Assembly (NCBI GenBank): GCA_017475805.1
Contig: JAFVEW010000340.1
Location: forward strand, 1 to 9,035
From: Synergistaceae bacterium
GTDB lineage: Bacteria > Synergistota > Synergistia > Synergistales > Aminobacteriaceae
Length of the DNA stretch: 9,035 bases
Direction: 5' to 3'
Shown here: piece after piece, positions 1 through 6,810 of the stretch
Layout of the letters: each line of letters starts with the position of its first letter
Position numbering within the stretch: the first letter of the stretch is position 1
Notes under the pieces: model-generated
Databases searched by the model: none
Seen by the model: the letters and a program-made list of their open reading frames with translations, nothing else
What the model was told of the DNA's origin: nothing
Program-made: the position numbers and the translations under genes

Positions 1-219
1 CGACGTGAAAGCGAAGAATCTTTCCCAGCGAAGGACAAAGACTCTCCTGCGGACGAACGTTTTATTTCTAATGTTTTGCTCGAAATTGAAGAAGATAGAA
101 GCCCGATAAGCGTAAATTACAAACCTGCGCCAAAAGTCGAAGCTCCTGCAACAGCCGAAGACGCTCCAGCACAAGAACAAACTGCAGAAGTTTTTGAAGC
201 AGCTCCTTCAGATGAATAA
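1..219 (+). CDS. C-terminal tail of an acidic protein, possibly RNA polymerase omega subunit (5' end off-window)
   Basis: Reading frame 1 is open from the first base to TAA at 217-219, giving 72 C-terminal residues. The segment runs from a charged stretch (RRESEESF) through NVLLEIEEDRSPISV to an Ala/Pro/Glu-rich, low-complexity acidic tail ending in APSDE. The part around LLEIEED could match the end of the omega fold, where the family has a pattern like ALEEIAEGKI. Omega (rpoZ) is commonly found directly upstream of coaBC and priA in many bacteria, so position also fits. If so, it would be the small subunit that supports RNA polymerase assembly, here with a tail of about 40 extra residues. 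Its stop overlaps the coaBC start (ATGAATAA), implying translational coupling. The identification is inference from weak similarity plus gene order; the open frame itself is clear. Confidence 0.5.
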   Translation, partial: RRESEESFPAKDKDSPADERFISNVLLEIEEDRSPISVNYKPAPKVEAPATAEDAPAQEQTAEVFEAAPSDE

Positions 220-1402
220 CTGGAAATCAGGCCGTAAAATCCTTTTAGGCATAACGGGAGGAATCGCGGCCTATAAAATTCCTGCACTCGTTAGATTAAT
301 TAAAAAAGCTGAATGCGAAGTCGAAATAATTTTGACGGACTTTGCTAAAAATTTTGTTACGCCTATGACTCTTGAAACTCTTTCAGGGCATCAGGTTTGG
401 ACAAACGAAAATTTTGATTTTCATATCCCTCACATTAAATTAAATGACTGGGCGGAAATTTTTGTAATCGCTCCGTGTACGGCTAACACTCTTGCGAAAA
501 TTGCTCACGGAATTGCAGATAATTTATTAACTTCGGCGGCGGTTGCTGCTCATTGTCCTGTTTTAATTTTTCCGGCAATGAATGAACATATGTTTGAAAA
601 TAAAGCTACGCAAGAAAATATAAAAATTTTATCTGAACGAGACTTGAAAGTCATGGCTCCTGCTGAAGGCGAATTAGCTTGCGGAGTTTCAGGCAAGGGC
701 CGAATGAATGAACCTAATGAAATAATGCTTGAAATTTTCAGAGCTTTGTCGCCCGTTCATGATTTAAGCGGAAAAAATGTCTTAGTAACTACCGGGCCGA
801 CGCATGAATATATAGATCCGGTGAGATTTATTTCTAATCCAAGCTCAGGAAAAATGGGCGCGGCTATGGCTCGTGCGGCGTGGTATAGAGGCGCGAACGT
901 GAAAATAATTTCAGGACCTGTTGAAATTAATTCGTACGGCTTTGAAGTTATAAAAATTAAATCCGCGCTTGAAATGTTAGACGCCGTGAAAAAAAATTTG
1001 TCGTGGGCTGACTACATTATAAAAGCTGCGGCGGTCGGTGATTATCGTGCAAAAAATTTTTCAGGGCAAAAAATCAAACGAGAAGGCAAAGATAATTTAA
1101 CTATCGAGCTTGAACAAAATCCTGATATTTCCGCAGAAGTCGGTAAATTGAAACGAGAAAATCAAATTTTGATCGGCTTTGCTGCTGAGACTCAAAACGT
1201 TTCAGAGAACGCGAGAGAAAAATTAAGGCGGAAAAATTTAGATTTTATCTTAGCTAACGATGTCATGGCTGAAGGATCAGGCTTTGCGACAGACACTAAC
1301 ACTTTGAAATTAATTCCGAGAGACGAAAACAAAAACGAAAAAATTTATTCAGGCTTAAAAGAAGACATAGCTTTTGAAATTTGGAACGATGTTTCTTTAT
1401 GA
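212..1402 (+). CDS. coaBC: Bifunctional phosphopantothenoylcysteine decarboxylase / phosphopantothenate-cysteine ligase
   Basis: A 396-residue cytosolic enzyme for two steps of coenzyme A synthesis: CTP-dependent joining of 4'-phosphopantothenate to cysteine (CoaB), then FMN-dependent decarboxylation to 4'-phosphopantetheine (CoaC). Length is normal for the fused Dfp protein. The CoaC half (about 1-180) shows the flavin-binding start LLGITGGIAAYK (11-22), catalytic His74 in HIKL, the PAMN motif (121-124) and the LACG.SGKGRM segment with Cys157. The CoaB half (about 185-396) shows VTTGPTHEYIDPVRFISNPS (192-211), KAAAVGDYR (271-279, where Gly replaces the more usual second Ala), KIKR (287-290) with the likely catalytic lysine, and LAND (347-350). 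ATG at 212 is chosen because it overlaps the upstream stop and places the first strand correctly; a TTG at 194 would add six residues. No Shine-Dalgarno is visible, so translation is probably coupled. Confidence 0.97.
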   Translation: MNNWKSGRKILLGITGGIAAYKIPALVRLIKKAECEVEIILTDFAKNFVTPMTLETLSGHQVWTNENFDFHIPHIKLNDWAEIFVIAPCTANTLAKIAHGIADNLLTSAAVAAHCPVLIFPAMNEHMFENKATQENIKILSERDLKVMAPAEGELACGVSGKGRMNEPNEIMLEIFRALSPVHDLSGKNVLVTTGPTHEYIDPVRFISNPSSGKMGAAMARAAWYRGANVKIISGPVEINSYGFEVIKIKSALEMLDAVKKNLSWADYIIKAAAVGDYRAKNFSGQKIKREGKDNLTIELEQNPDISAEVGKLKRENQILIGFAAETQNVSENAREKLRRKNLDFILANDVMAEGSGFATDTNTLKLIPRDENKNEKIYSGLKEDIAFEIWNDVSL

Positions 1403-3140
1403 TATAGCTGTTCCTGAAATGTCGCTGAATAATTTGACTTATCAATGTCCCGTCGAAATTCCTACGGGCATTAGAGTTATTGTCGAAGTTCAAAAACATT
1501 TTCACGCAGGATTTAATTTAGGCAAATCGAAGCAAAATTTAGATAACGAAATTAAAATCAAAGATATCGAGGGTCTTATTGACGAGCGTCCTGTTATAAC
1601 GCCTGACTTATGGGATATGGCTTTATATGCCGGCCGAGTATGTCTTTGCGGAGCTGCGGCGGCTTTGAAAGTAATTTTGCCAAGATTTTTAATCATGGGC
1701 GACAAATTCACACCGCCAAGAAATTTTAATTTTGATTCAAGAAATTTTAGAGAAATTAATTTTTTTAATCCGTTTGACTCTGAACGGGTTAATTTTTATT
1801 TAAGCGAATTAAAACAAGGCGAACGAACTTTAATTTTATTTTCTCAAAAGACAGCGGCTGAAAATTTTTTTAACTCCTTGCCCGAAGAATTAAAAAATCG
1901 TGCTTTATTATGGCAGTCATCAGGCGGAAAAAATTATCGGCTCTCATGGATTCAAACTCATGAAGGAAAATTTGATTTAGTCATCGGCACGGCAGGAGCA
2001 ATTTTCGCACCTTTAATGCCGGAAAAAATTATTATTGAAGACGAAGCAAGCAAAAATTTTATTATTCCGCCTGTCTTAAATATTTCTGCTCTAAGTTTAG
2101 CCGGACGCCGGGCGGCATTTTTGGGATCAAAATTCGTAACAGGAGGCCGCTATCCGTCATTAAAAACTTTTGTGCGTTCAAAACCTGAAGAAAAAATTTT
2201 CCCCGAACGAAAAAATATAATTTTCGCCGATATTTTTCACTACAAGACCCGCAAAGAAAAATCAAAAGGTGTCGAAGGTAATATTCCATTGACTTTTTCA
2301 TTAATTAAAAACACATACAGGGAGTTAATAAATAAAAACAGTGTCATATGGATTTTAGACAGGCTTGGAGAATCATCAGAAGTTTTTTGTTCACGCTGCG
2401 GCGAGAATGTTAAATGCCCTGAATGTGGAAATTCAATGAGGAGCGAAAATGAAGGTAAGACTCTACGCTGTCGAATTTGCGGCGCGACTCGTGATTTGCC
2501 GGAGAAATGCGAAAGCTGCGGCTTTGAAGTTTTAGCGGGACGTCGGCCGGGACTTGAGGCTCTTGCGAAAATTGCTGAAAAATATTACGACAAAGTTATT
2601 TTATACGCTAATAAATATTCGCGGATTAAAAAAAATTCTTTAATTTTAAGCACTCGGCGCGGCCTTGAACTTTGCGAGAAAATTAATCCGTCTTTAATAG
2701 CTTGGCTTGATTTAGATTTAGAACTTGTATTTCCTGGACATGATACTAAATTAGAAGTTTTTAATTCATTATGTGAATCATATTGGCGCGGACGAGAAAA
2801 AAACTCTAATCGAAAAATTCTAATTCAATCTCGAAATAAAGGAATGAAAGTCGCGAAATTTTTTCCGCAGGGCTGGTCAAAATTTTTCCCGGTTGAACTT
2901 GCTGAACGTCGAGAATTTAATTTGCCGCCGTTCGGTTATGTCGTTGAAATCGAAACTCAAAATTCAAACTTAAGAGAGAAAATTTTAGATGCGTTTTTTG
3001 ACGACGGAATTTTCGTAATGGATTCGGGCGACGAGTCTCAGCCGTTGCATATCAATACAGAGTCGCTTGAATCTATTGAAAAAGTTTTAAGCACAATAAA
3101 ATTTTCACCGAAAGAATTAAAAATCACGATGCAAAATTAG
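1389..3140 (+). CDS. priA: Primosomal protein N' (PriA), degenerate helicase form with intact zinc-binding region
   Basis: PriA normally recognises stalled or broken forks, unwinds DNA with ATP and loads the primosome. This 583-residue copy is far shorter than the usual 700-800. The 3'-end-binding N-domain is recognisable (IAVPEMSLNNLTYQ, then GIRVIVE, residues 6-33). The winged-helix region is nearly absent between about 105 and 120. Walker A (normally GVTGSGKTEVYL) aligns to NPFDSERVNFYL (127-138), so the glycines and the Lys-Thr pair are gone. DEEH is DEAS (218-221), the GSATPS box is GGRYPS (252-257), and the QxAGRAGR box is ESYWRGRE (463-470). Eight zinc-ligand cysteines remain (334, 337, 343, 346, 361, 364, 374, 377), as does the C-terminal PPFG (513-516). 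ATG at 1389 overlaps coaBC by 14 bases and fits the family start; an in-frame ATG at 1374 would add five residues. Identity is sure; the loss of ATPase activity is inferred. Confidence 0.9.
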   Translation: MFLYDIAVPEMSLNNLTYQCPVEIPTGIRVIVEVQKHFHAGFNLGKSKQNLDNEIKIKDIEGLIDERPVITPDLWDMALYAGRVCLCGAAAALKVILPRFLIMGDKFTPPRNFNFDSRNFREINFFNPFDSERVNFYLSELKQGERTLILFSQKTAAENFFNSLPEELKNRALLWQSSGGKNYRLSWIQTHEGKFDLVIGTAGAIFAPLMPEKIIIEDEASKNFIIPPVLNISALSLAGRRAAFLGSKFVTGGRYPSLKTFVRSKPEEKIFPERKNIIFADIFHYKTRKEKSKGVEGNIPLTFSLIKNTYRELINKNSVIWILDRLGESSEVFCSRCGENVKCPECGNSMRSENEGKTLRCRICGATRDLPEKCESCGFEVLAGRRPGLEALAKIAEKYYDKVILYANKYSRIKKNSLILSTRRGLELCEKINPSLIAWLDLDLELVFPGHDTKLEVFNSLCESYWRGREKNSNRKILIQSRNKGMKVAKFFPQGWSKFFPVELAERREFNLPPFGYVVEIETQNSNLREKILDAFFDDGIFVMDSGDESQPLHINTESLESIEKVLSTIKFSPKELKITMQN

Positions 3141-3142
3141 AT

Positions 3143-3148
3143 TATAAT
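3143..3148 (+). promoter_or_regulatory. Candidate -10 element upstream of cbiK
   Basis: A perfect TATAAT lies three bases after the priA stop and 16 bases before the cbiK ribosome binding site. No good -35 hexamer is seen 16-18 bases upstream inside the end of priA, and no extended -10 TG is present, so in this AT-rich sequence it could be chance. It would give cbiK its own transcript with a very short leader. Confidence 0.35.
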
Positions 3149-3163
3149 ATAGCAATTCAATTT

Positions 3164-3170
3164 AAGGAGG
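3164..3170 (+). promoter_or_regulatory. Ribosome binding site of cbiK
   Basis: AAGGAGG is a near-perfect Shine-Dalgarno. It stands 5 bases before TTG 3176 and 11 bases before ATG 3182, both in frame, so either could be the start. It is one of the two strongest ribosome binding sites in the window and shows that a new translational unit begins here after priA. Confidence 0.8.
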
Positions 3171-3175
3171 ATTGT

Positions 3176-4074
3176 TTGAGAATGCAAAAAATTTTAAGCG
3201 CATTAATTTTAGTTTCATTGTTTTTAAGTCCGTCAGTTTTATTCGCAAAAGATAAAGACAAAGGCGAAGACAAGCCCGCGATTTTAATCGTGTCTTTTGG
3301 AACGTCAATGCCTGAAGCCCGAAAAGCTATTGATAATCTTGTCAACACTGCGAAAAAAGATTTCCTAATTTTGAAGTCCGTTTGGCTTTCACGTCAAACA
3401 TAATTCGCAGAAAATTAACAAGAGAATTTAACGAAAATATTTCTAATCCCGTTGAGGCTCTCGCAAAATTAAATGACGAAGGTTTTAATAAAGTCTTTAT
3501 CATGCCTACGCATATTATTCCGGGTGAAGAATATGACGAGATTCTAAATGTCTACGAGGCGTTCAGCATTTTAGAAGGCAAATACGGCTTTGAAGAATTA
3601 AAAATCGGCGCACCGTTCATGTATAGCTCCAAAGATTGCGAACGAATGGCCGAGATTTTAATTTCGCGTTTCAAAACTCAGCTCGAAGACAAAGAGACAG
3701 GTATTATTTTAATGGGTCATGGAACACCTGAACATTTTGCAAACGCTTTATATTCGTTGCTGCAAGTAGAACTTGATAAAAAATCATACGGAAAATTTTT
3801 CTTAGGGACTGTCGAAGCAACGCCTCAGATTGATGACGTCGTAGCTAACTTGAAAAGACATCCTGAAATTAAAAAGTTAGTTCTCTCGCCTTTAATGATT
3901 GTCGCTGGCGATCACGCTAATAATGACTTAGCCGGAGCTGATGATGAAGAATCTTGGCTTAATATCTTAAAGTCAAAAGGCTACGAAAATATTTCGACTT
4001 ATCTTGTCGGACTTGGAGAAGATGAAAATATAGCAAAAGATTTCGTGAAAAAAATTCATGAACTCATTGATTAA
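3176..4074 (+). pseudogene. cbiK: Exported CbiK-type sirohydrochlorin cobaltochelatase, interrupted by a -1 frameshift
   Basis: CbiK inserts Co2+ (or Fe2+) into sirohydrochlorin early in anaerobic cobalamin synthesis. Two overlapping frames together give a complete protein. Frame A (3176-3403) has a signal peptide (ILSALILVSLFLSPSVLFA) and the N-terminal strand ILIVSFGTSMPEARKAIDNL. Frame B (open from 3337, ending 4074) continues with FPNFEVRLAFTSNIIRRKL, PTHIIPGEEY, the metal-binding His in MGHG, VEATP and GDHANND with the second His. Joining them at the A-run 3353-3358 gives about 297 residues, a normal length for an exported CbiK. All active-site segments survive, so the break is either recent decay, a homopolymer sequencing error or recoding. 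The signal peptide recalls the periplasmic CbiKp of Desulfovibrio, which binds haem and has been linked to haem or metal transport. The gene overlaps the following permease by 17 bases, consistent with a tetrapyrrole or metal uptake role. Confidence 0.85.
3352..3361 (+). other. Frameshift site in cbiK (A6 run)
   Basis: Frame A reads GCG AAA AAA GAT TTC and leaves the family; a -1 step at the six A residues reads on into AGA TTT CCT AAT TTT, restoring the conserved FPNFEV segment. One extra A would do the same. The run is not a textbook A-AAA-AAG slippery heptamer in the zero frame, and I see no strong stem-loop just downstream, so programmed frameshifting is possible but not favoured. Confidence 0.7.
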
Positions 4075-5002
4075 ACGAAAAAGTTTTCTTTGTATTCTTT
4101 TAATTTTTATATCTTTAATAAGAATCACTTCAGGAGAATGGAAAATCCCTTTCACCGAAGTGATTAAATTTTTATTATTTCAAGCTGATTCTTCGCCGCA
4201 GTCAATAATAATTCGTTCAGTAAGATTGCCGCGATTATTATCTTCAATCTTAACAGGCGGATTATTGAGCGTCGCAGGCGTTGTACTTCAGGCTTTGCTT
4301 GCTAATCCTTTGGCTGAACCTTATACACTCGGCATAGCTTCAGGTGCTGCATTCGGGGCAGCGTTGTCGATAATGTTCGATTTAATGATTGCTCCGTTTT
4401 CGTTTGCGGGAGCTTTGCTTGCGTTGTTAATTACGGGATTAATATCACGCAGTAATAGTGAAAGATTAATTTTAGCAGGTGTTATTTCAAATTCGATTTT
4501 ATCTGCAGGAGTTACATTTATAAAATCAATCGCAGGCGATAAATTAGGCGCGGTTGTTCTGTGGCTTATGGGCAGCATTTCCGGCGCGTCTTCTCGCGAT
4601 GTTTATTTAATTTTAACGGGAACGATATTAATTTTAATCACGGCATTTATATTTGCTCCTGCACTTGACGCTATGGCACTTGGCCGCGACAGAGCCGCGA
4701 TTTTAGGAATAAACGAAACTTTCACACGAACTATTTTATTAATCACTACGTCAATGGCTGTAGCTTTAGCTGTGAGTTCGTTCGGGATAATAGGCTTCGT
4801 CGGCCTTGTTGTGCCGCATATTTCACGAGCCTTAATCGGAGCTTCTCACAGAAAATTAATTTTTCACGCTTTTTTAATGGGAGCTTGCGTGCTTGCAATC
4901 GCTGACGGAGCGGCGCAATATTTAGGCGAGCTTCCTGTAGGAGTTTTGACGGCTTTGACGGGCGGACCTTTCTTTTTGATTCAATTAGGCAATAGAGAAT
5001 AA
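4058..5002 (+). CDS. FecCD/BtuC-family ABC transporter permease
   Basis: A 314-residue polytopic inner-membrane protein, near the usual 320-335 residues of permeases that import iron-siderophores, haem or cobalamin. About ten hydrophobic segments follow a short basic N-terminus. Family signatures are plain: RLPR (57-60), GGLLSVAGVVLQALLANPLA (67-86), LGIASGAAFG, the LGI...R stretch, SFGIIGFVGLVVPHISR (the cytoplasmic coupling region that contacts the ATPase), HRK, and near the C-terminus ELPVGVLTALTGGPFF. It starts inside the end of cbiK (17-base overlap) with no Shine-Dalgarno, so it is probably translationally coupled. The pairing with an exported CbiK suggests a cobalt-tetrapyrrole, haem or related substrate, but the sequence does not settle which. 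No ATPase (FecE/BtuD) or binding protein follows: the next gene has its own promoter. The partners must be encoded elsewhere. Confidence 0.93.
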   Translation: MNSLIKRKSFLCILLIFISLIRITSGEWKIPFTEVIKFLLFQADSSPQSIIIRSVRLPRLLSSILTGGLLSVAGVVLQALLANPLAEPYTLGIASGAAFGAALSIMFDLMIAPFSFAGALLALLITGLISRSNSERLILAGVISNSILSAGVTFIKSIAGDKLGAVVLWLMGSISGASSRDVYLILTGTILILITAFIFAPALDAMALGRDRAAILGINETFTRTILLITTSMAVALAVSSFGIIGFVGLVVPHISRALIGASHRKLIFHAFLMGACVLAIADGAAQYLGELPVGVLTALTGGPFFLIQLGNRE

Positions 5003-5028
5003 ATATATTCATAATTTCTTAAAAATTT

Positions 5029-5057
5029 TTGTGTTAAAATAGCGCGCGTGTTAAAAT
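5029..5057 (+). promoter_or_regulatory. Candidate promoter of the small secreted protein gene
   Basis: TTGTGT (5029-5034) and TAAAAT (5052-5057) are separated by 17 bases, with a TG one base ahead of the -10 (extended -10, 5049-5050). The region also holds a direct repeat of GTGTTAAAAT (5031-5040 and 5048-5057), so a second -10-like copy sits one and a half helical turns upstream. The gene begins about 50 bases downstream at 5109. Confidence 0.6.
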
Positions 5058-5108
5058 TCTAAAAATAAATTCTTGAAAAAGAAATTAAAGAAAGGCTGTG
5101 TATAAAAA

Positions 5109-5633
5109 ATGAAAAAATTAGTTTTAGTCGCTTTACTTGTTGCTACCGTTGCGGCATTTGCTTCACCTGTAATGGCTTGGGACGCTGCTAAACAGAAAGC
5201 TCTTGGTCAGGACAAAAATAAAATGACTTGGTATTTACTTGACTACGGCAAAGACAGCGACGGAGTTCCCTTCGCAATTTCGAGAAAATACTACACAAAC
5301 ACTAACATCAAAAACGAAACTATCGAACTTCTTATGTCAAAATTCGGAATTTCTCCTGAAGTCGCCGGAAGCCTTTATTTCACTGAATACGGCTACGAAT
5401 ATAACAAAGACGGAAGCCAGTTTGCTTTAACATATCTTCGTCATTATGACATGCTTGGCAACGAAATTCACGGAACTGAATACGGCACTGAAGAAAATCC
5501 TAAAACTTTCGCCGGAATCCCTGCCGGTTCAACTCCTGCAAAGGGCGCAAATTATGCTCTCGGCAAGACAACAACCTCAACAGCAAAGAAGAGTGCAGTT
5601 CCTACAAAGAAAGTTACAACGAAAAAGAAATAA
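5109..5633 (+). CDS. Small secreted protein of unknown function with Lys/Thr-rich tail
   Basis: I do not recognise this family. The 174 residues begin with a classic Sec signal peptide: MKK, then a hydrophobic core (LVLVALLVATVAAFA), with probable signal peptidase I cleavage after VMA at 23|24. The mature part of about 150 residues is rich in Tyr, Asp, Lys and Asn (TWYLLDYGKDSDG, ISRKYYTNTN, FTEYGYEYNKDGSQFALTY) and has no cysteine, so it is not a lipoprotein and carries no disulfide. The spacing of aromatic and charged residues suggests a small folded domain at about 38-130, followed by a Pro/Gly linker and a basic tail at 152-174 of Lys, Thr, Ser and Ala repeats ending in TKKK. Such a tail could bind acidic polymers such as cell-surface polysaccharide or nucleic acid, but that is speculation. 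It is monocistronic, with its own promoter and terminator. A weak AAAGG (5091-5095) lies 13 bases before ATG. Confidence 0.85.
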   Translation: MKKLVLVALLVATVAAFASPVMAWDAAKQKALGQDKNKMTWYLLDYGKDSDGVPFAISRKYYTNTNIKNETIELLMSKFGISPEVAGSLYFTEYGYEYNKDGSQFALTYLRHYDMLGNEIHGTEYGTEENPKTFAGIPAGSTPAKGANYALGKTTTSTAKKSAVPTKKVTTKKK

Positions 5634-5654
5634 GTATGATATAATAAACTAAAT

Positions 5655-5688
5655 AAAAGCTCCTTCTTGGATAGAGGGAGCTTTTTTT
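5655..5688 (+). terminator. Intrinsic terminator, probably bidirectional
   Basis: AAAAGCTCCTTCT (5655-5667) pairs with AGAGGGAGCTTTT (5673-5685), giving a 13-bp stem with a single G-T pair and a 5-base loop (TGGAT). A run of seven T follows from 5682. It lies 22 bases after the stop of the secreted protein gene. On the minus strand the same stem ends in CTTTTATTTAG, a fair T-rich tail, so it may also stop the convergent operon that ends at 5784. Confidence 0.92.
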
Positions 5689-5783
5689 CAACTACATTTT
5701 CAACTACAAAAATCTTAATTTTAATTTGTCGCCGCAAAGCCTCACGAAAAAATTTTCAAAATTAGAAATAATCCTCTTAAAAA

Positions 5784-6776
5784 TTAAGACCCTAACGCTT
5801 CAAAGCCGTTTAATTTTTTTCCTGTGTCAAACTCGTAGCAGCTTCTGAAATTTCCTTCGACCATATCGCGGACATCTTCAGCCGTGTAAAATGCCGTATG
5901 AGGACTCAAAATTACATTCGGAAATGATCTCAAAATAGCCAGCTTCGGATTAATCATAACTTCGCCCATTAAGTCATAATAATAAAGGCCGTTTTCAAAT
6001 TCAACGACGTCAAGAGCCGCGCCGCCGAGTTTGCCGATTTCAATTCCGTGAATTAAAGCCTCAGAATCAATTAATTTTCCGCGCGCCGTGTTAATGATAT
6101 AAGCTCCGTCTTTCATTTTTGAAATTGCAGCGTCATCAATTATATGATGATTTTCTTCGTTAGCGTTCATGTGAAGAGTAATAATGTCGGATTCGCGTAA
6201 AATTTCATCGAGACTGACATATTTTGCAAATTTTTTTGCCTCGTCGTTTTCAAAAATATCGTAAGCTAAGAGTCTGCAGCCAAAGCCCGATAAATGTTTT
6301 AAGACCGTGCGTCCGATTTTGCCCGTTCCCATAACTCCGACAGTACAGCAGGAAAAATCGCGGCCAAGTTTATTTTTTAATGAATAATCTTGAAGCTCAG
6401 CGCGTTTTAAGATATGAGCAAATTTCCTGACGCTCGCAAGCATTAACATAATCGCGTAATCTGCGACTCCTGTCGGCGTGTAAGTAACGTTATCGACTTT
6501 CATTCCTAATTCACGTGCCGCATTTAAGTCAATATGATCGTAACCGATTGAGCGCGTTAAAATATATTTAACTCCGACATCGTGAAAAGATTTCAAAACT
6601 TTTGCGGACATATCGCACGGTGTACAGCTAACTCCGTCGCAGCCTGAAGCAAGCGAAATATTTTTTTCGTTCGGATAATCGGTCGAGTAAACGAAATCGA
6701 TTTTATATTTTTCTTTCATTTCGTTGGCAAAATAAAGTTCGTCAAACTCTCGAAGGGCATAAAAACAAATTTTCAT
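5784..6776 (-). CDS. D-2-hydroxyacid dehydrogenase, VanH / D-lactate dehydrogenase-like
   Basis: A 330-residue NAD-dependent cytosolic dehydrogenase that interconverts a 2-keto acid and a D-2-hydroxy acid, most like the D-lactate dehydrogenase/VanH branch. The substrate domain contains TRSIGYDHIDL (74-84) and YTPTGVADYA (99-108). The nucleotide fold has GTGKIG (150-155) and Asp173 at the end of strand two, which favours NAD over NADP. The catalytic set is complete: Arg232 in NTARG, Glu261 in VVEFE, His293 in SPHTAFYT. The spacings (29 and 32) equal those of Lactobacillus bulgaricus D-LDH (Arg235, Glu264, His296). The FYYD-like segment LYYYDLMGEVMINPKL also matches that branch. It is the last gene of the minus-strand operon, 34 bases after the transglutaminase gene, with its own AAGGAGG. 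The exact substrate (pyruvate, a branched or aromatic keto acid) cannot be read from the sequence, and there is no vanA-type ligase beside it. Confidence 0.92.
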   Translation of the reverse strand: MKICFYALREFDELYFANEMKEKYKIDFVYSTDYPNEKNISLASGCDGVSCTPCDMSAKVLKSFHDVGVKYILTRSIGYDHIDLNAARELGMKVDNVTYTPTGVADYAIMLMLASVRKFAHILKRAELQDYSLKNKLGRDFSCCTVGVMGTGKIGRTVLKHLSGFGCRLLAYDIFENDEAKKFAKYVSLDEILRESDIITLHMNANEENHHIIDDAAISKMKDGAYIINTARGKLIDSEALIHGIEIGKLGGAALDVVEFENGLYYYDLMGEVMINPKLAILRSFPNVILSPHTAFYTAEDVRDMVEGNFRSCYEFDTGKKLNGFEALGS

Positions 6777-6787
6777 GAATATTCATT

Positions 6788-6794
6788 CCTCCTT
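6788..6794 (-). promoter_or_regulatory. Ribosome binding site of the D-2-hydroxyacid dehydrogenase gene
   Basis: On the minus strand AAGGAGG precedes the ATG at 6776 by 11 bases, a slightly long spacing. A closer ATG at 6786 is out of frame. With the equally strong site before cbiK this contrasts with the absent or weak sites of most other genes here, suggesting comparatively high expression of the dehydrogenase. Confidence 0.75.
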
Positions 6795-6810
6795 GTGCGG
6801 CTTTATTTTA

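Noticed and set aside
1389..3140. priA as a pseudogene
   Set aside because: The frame is open throughout, the cysteine spacings are exact and the C-terminal PPFG region is kept; random decay would not spare these while erasing each helicase motif.
3141..3175. Cobalamin riboswitch upstream of cbiK
   Set aside because: Only 35 bases separate priA from cbiK, far too short for the aptamer, and no B12-box is visible.
4321..4578. Antisense open frame opposite the permease gene (and similar ones at 1296-1711, 2062-2301, 4746-5012)
   Set aside because: They lie opposite strongly conserved genes, lack ribosome binding sites and show no family motifs; they are shadows of the coding strand.
5685..5708. 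Tandem 12-base repeat TTTTCAACTACA after the terminator
   Set aside because: Two copies only, in an AT-rich convergent gap, with the first overlapping the T-run; most likely a small slippage duplication with no function.
5714..5787. Imperfect inverted repeat CTTAATTTTAA / TTAAAAATTAAG at the end of the dehydrogenase gene
   Set aside because: Pure A/T arms with a loop of about 50 bases would be weak; AT-rich sequence gives such matches by chance, and the neighbouring terminator is much better.
5784..6776. A vancomycin-resistance vanH gene
   Set aside because: The protein resembles VanH, but no vanA-type ligase, vanX dipeptidase or two-component regulator lies in the window, and the D-lactate dehydrogenase family is much broader than resistance clusters.
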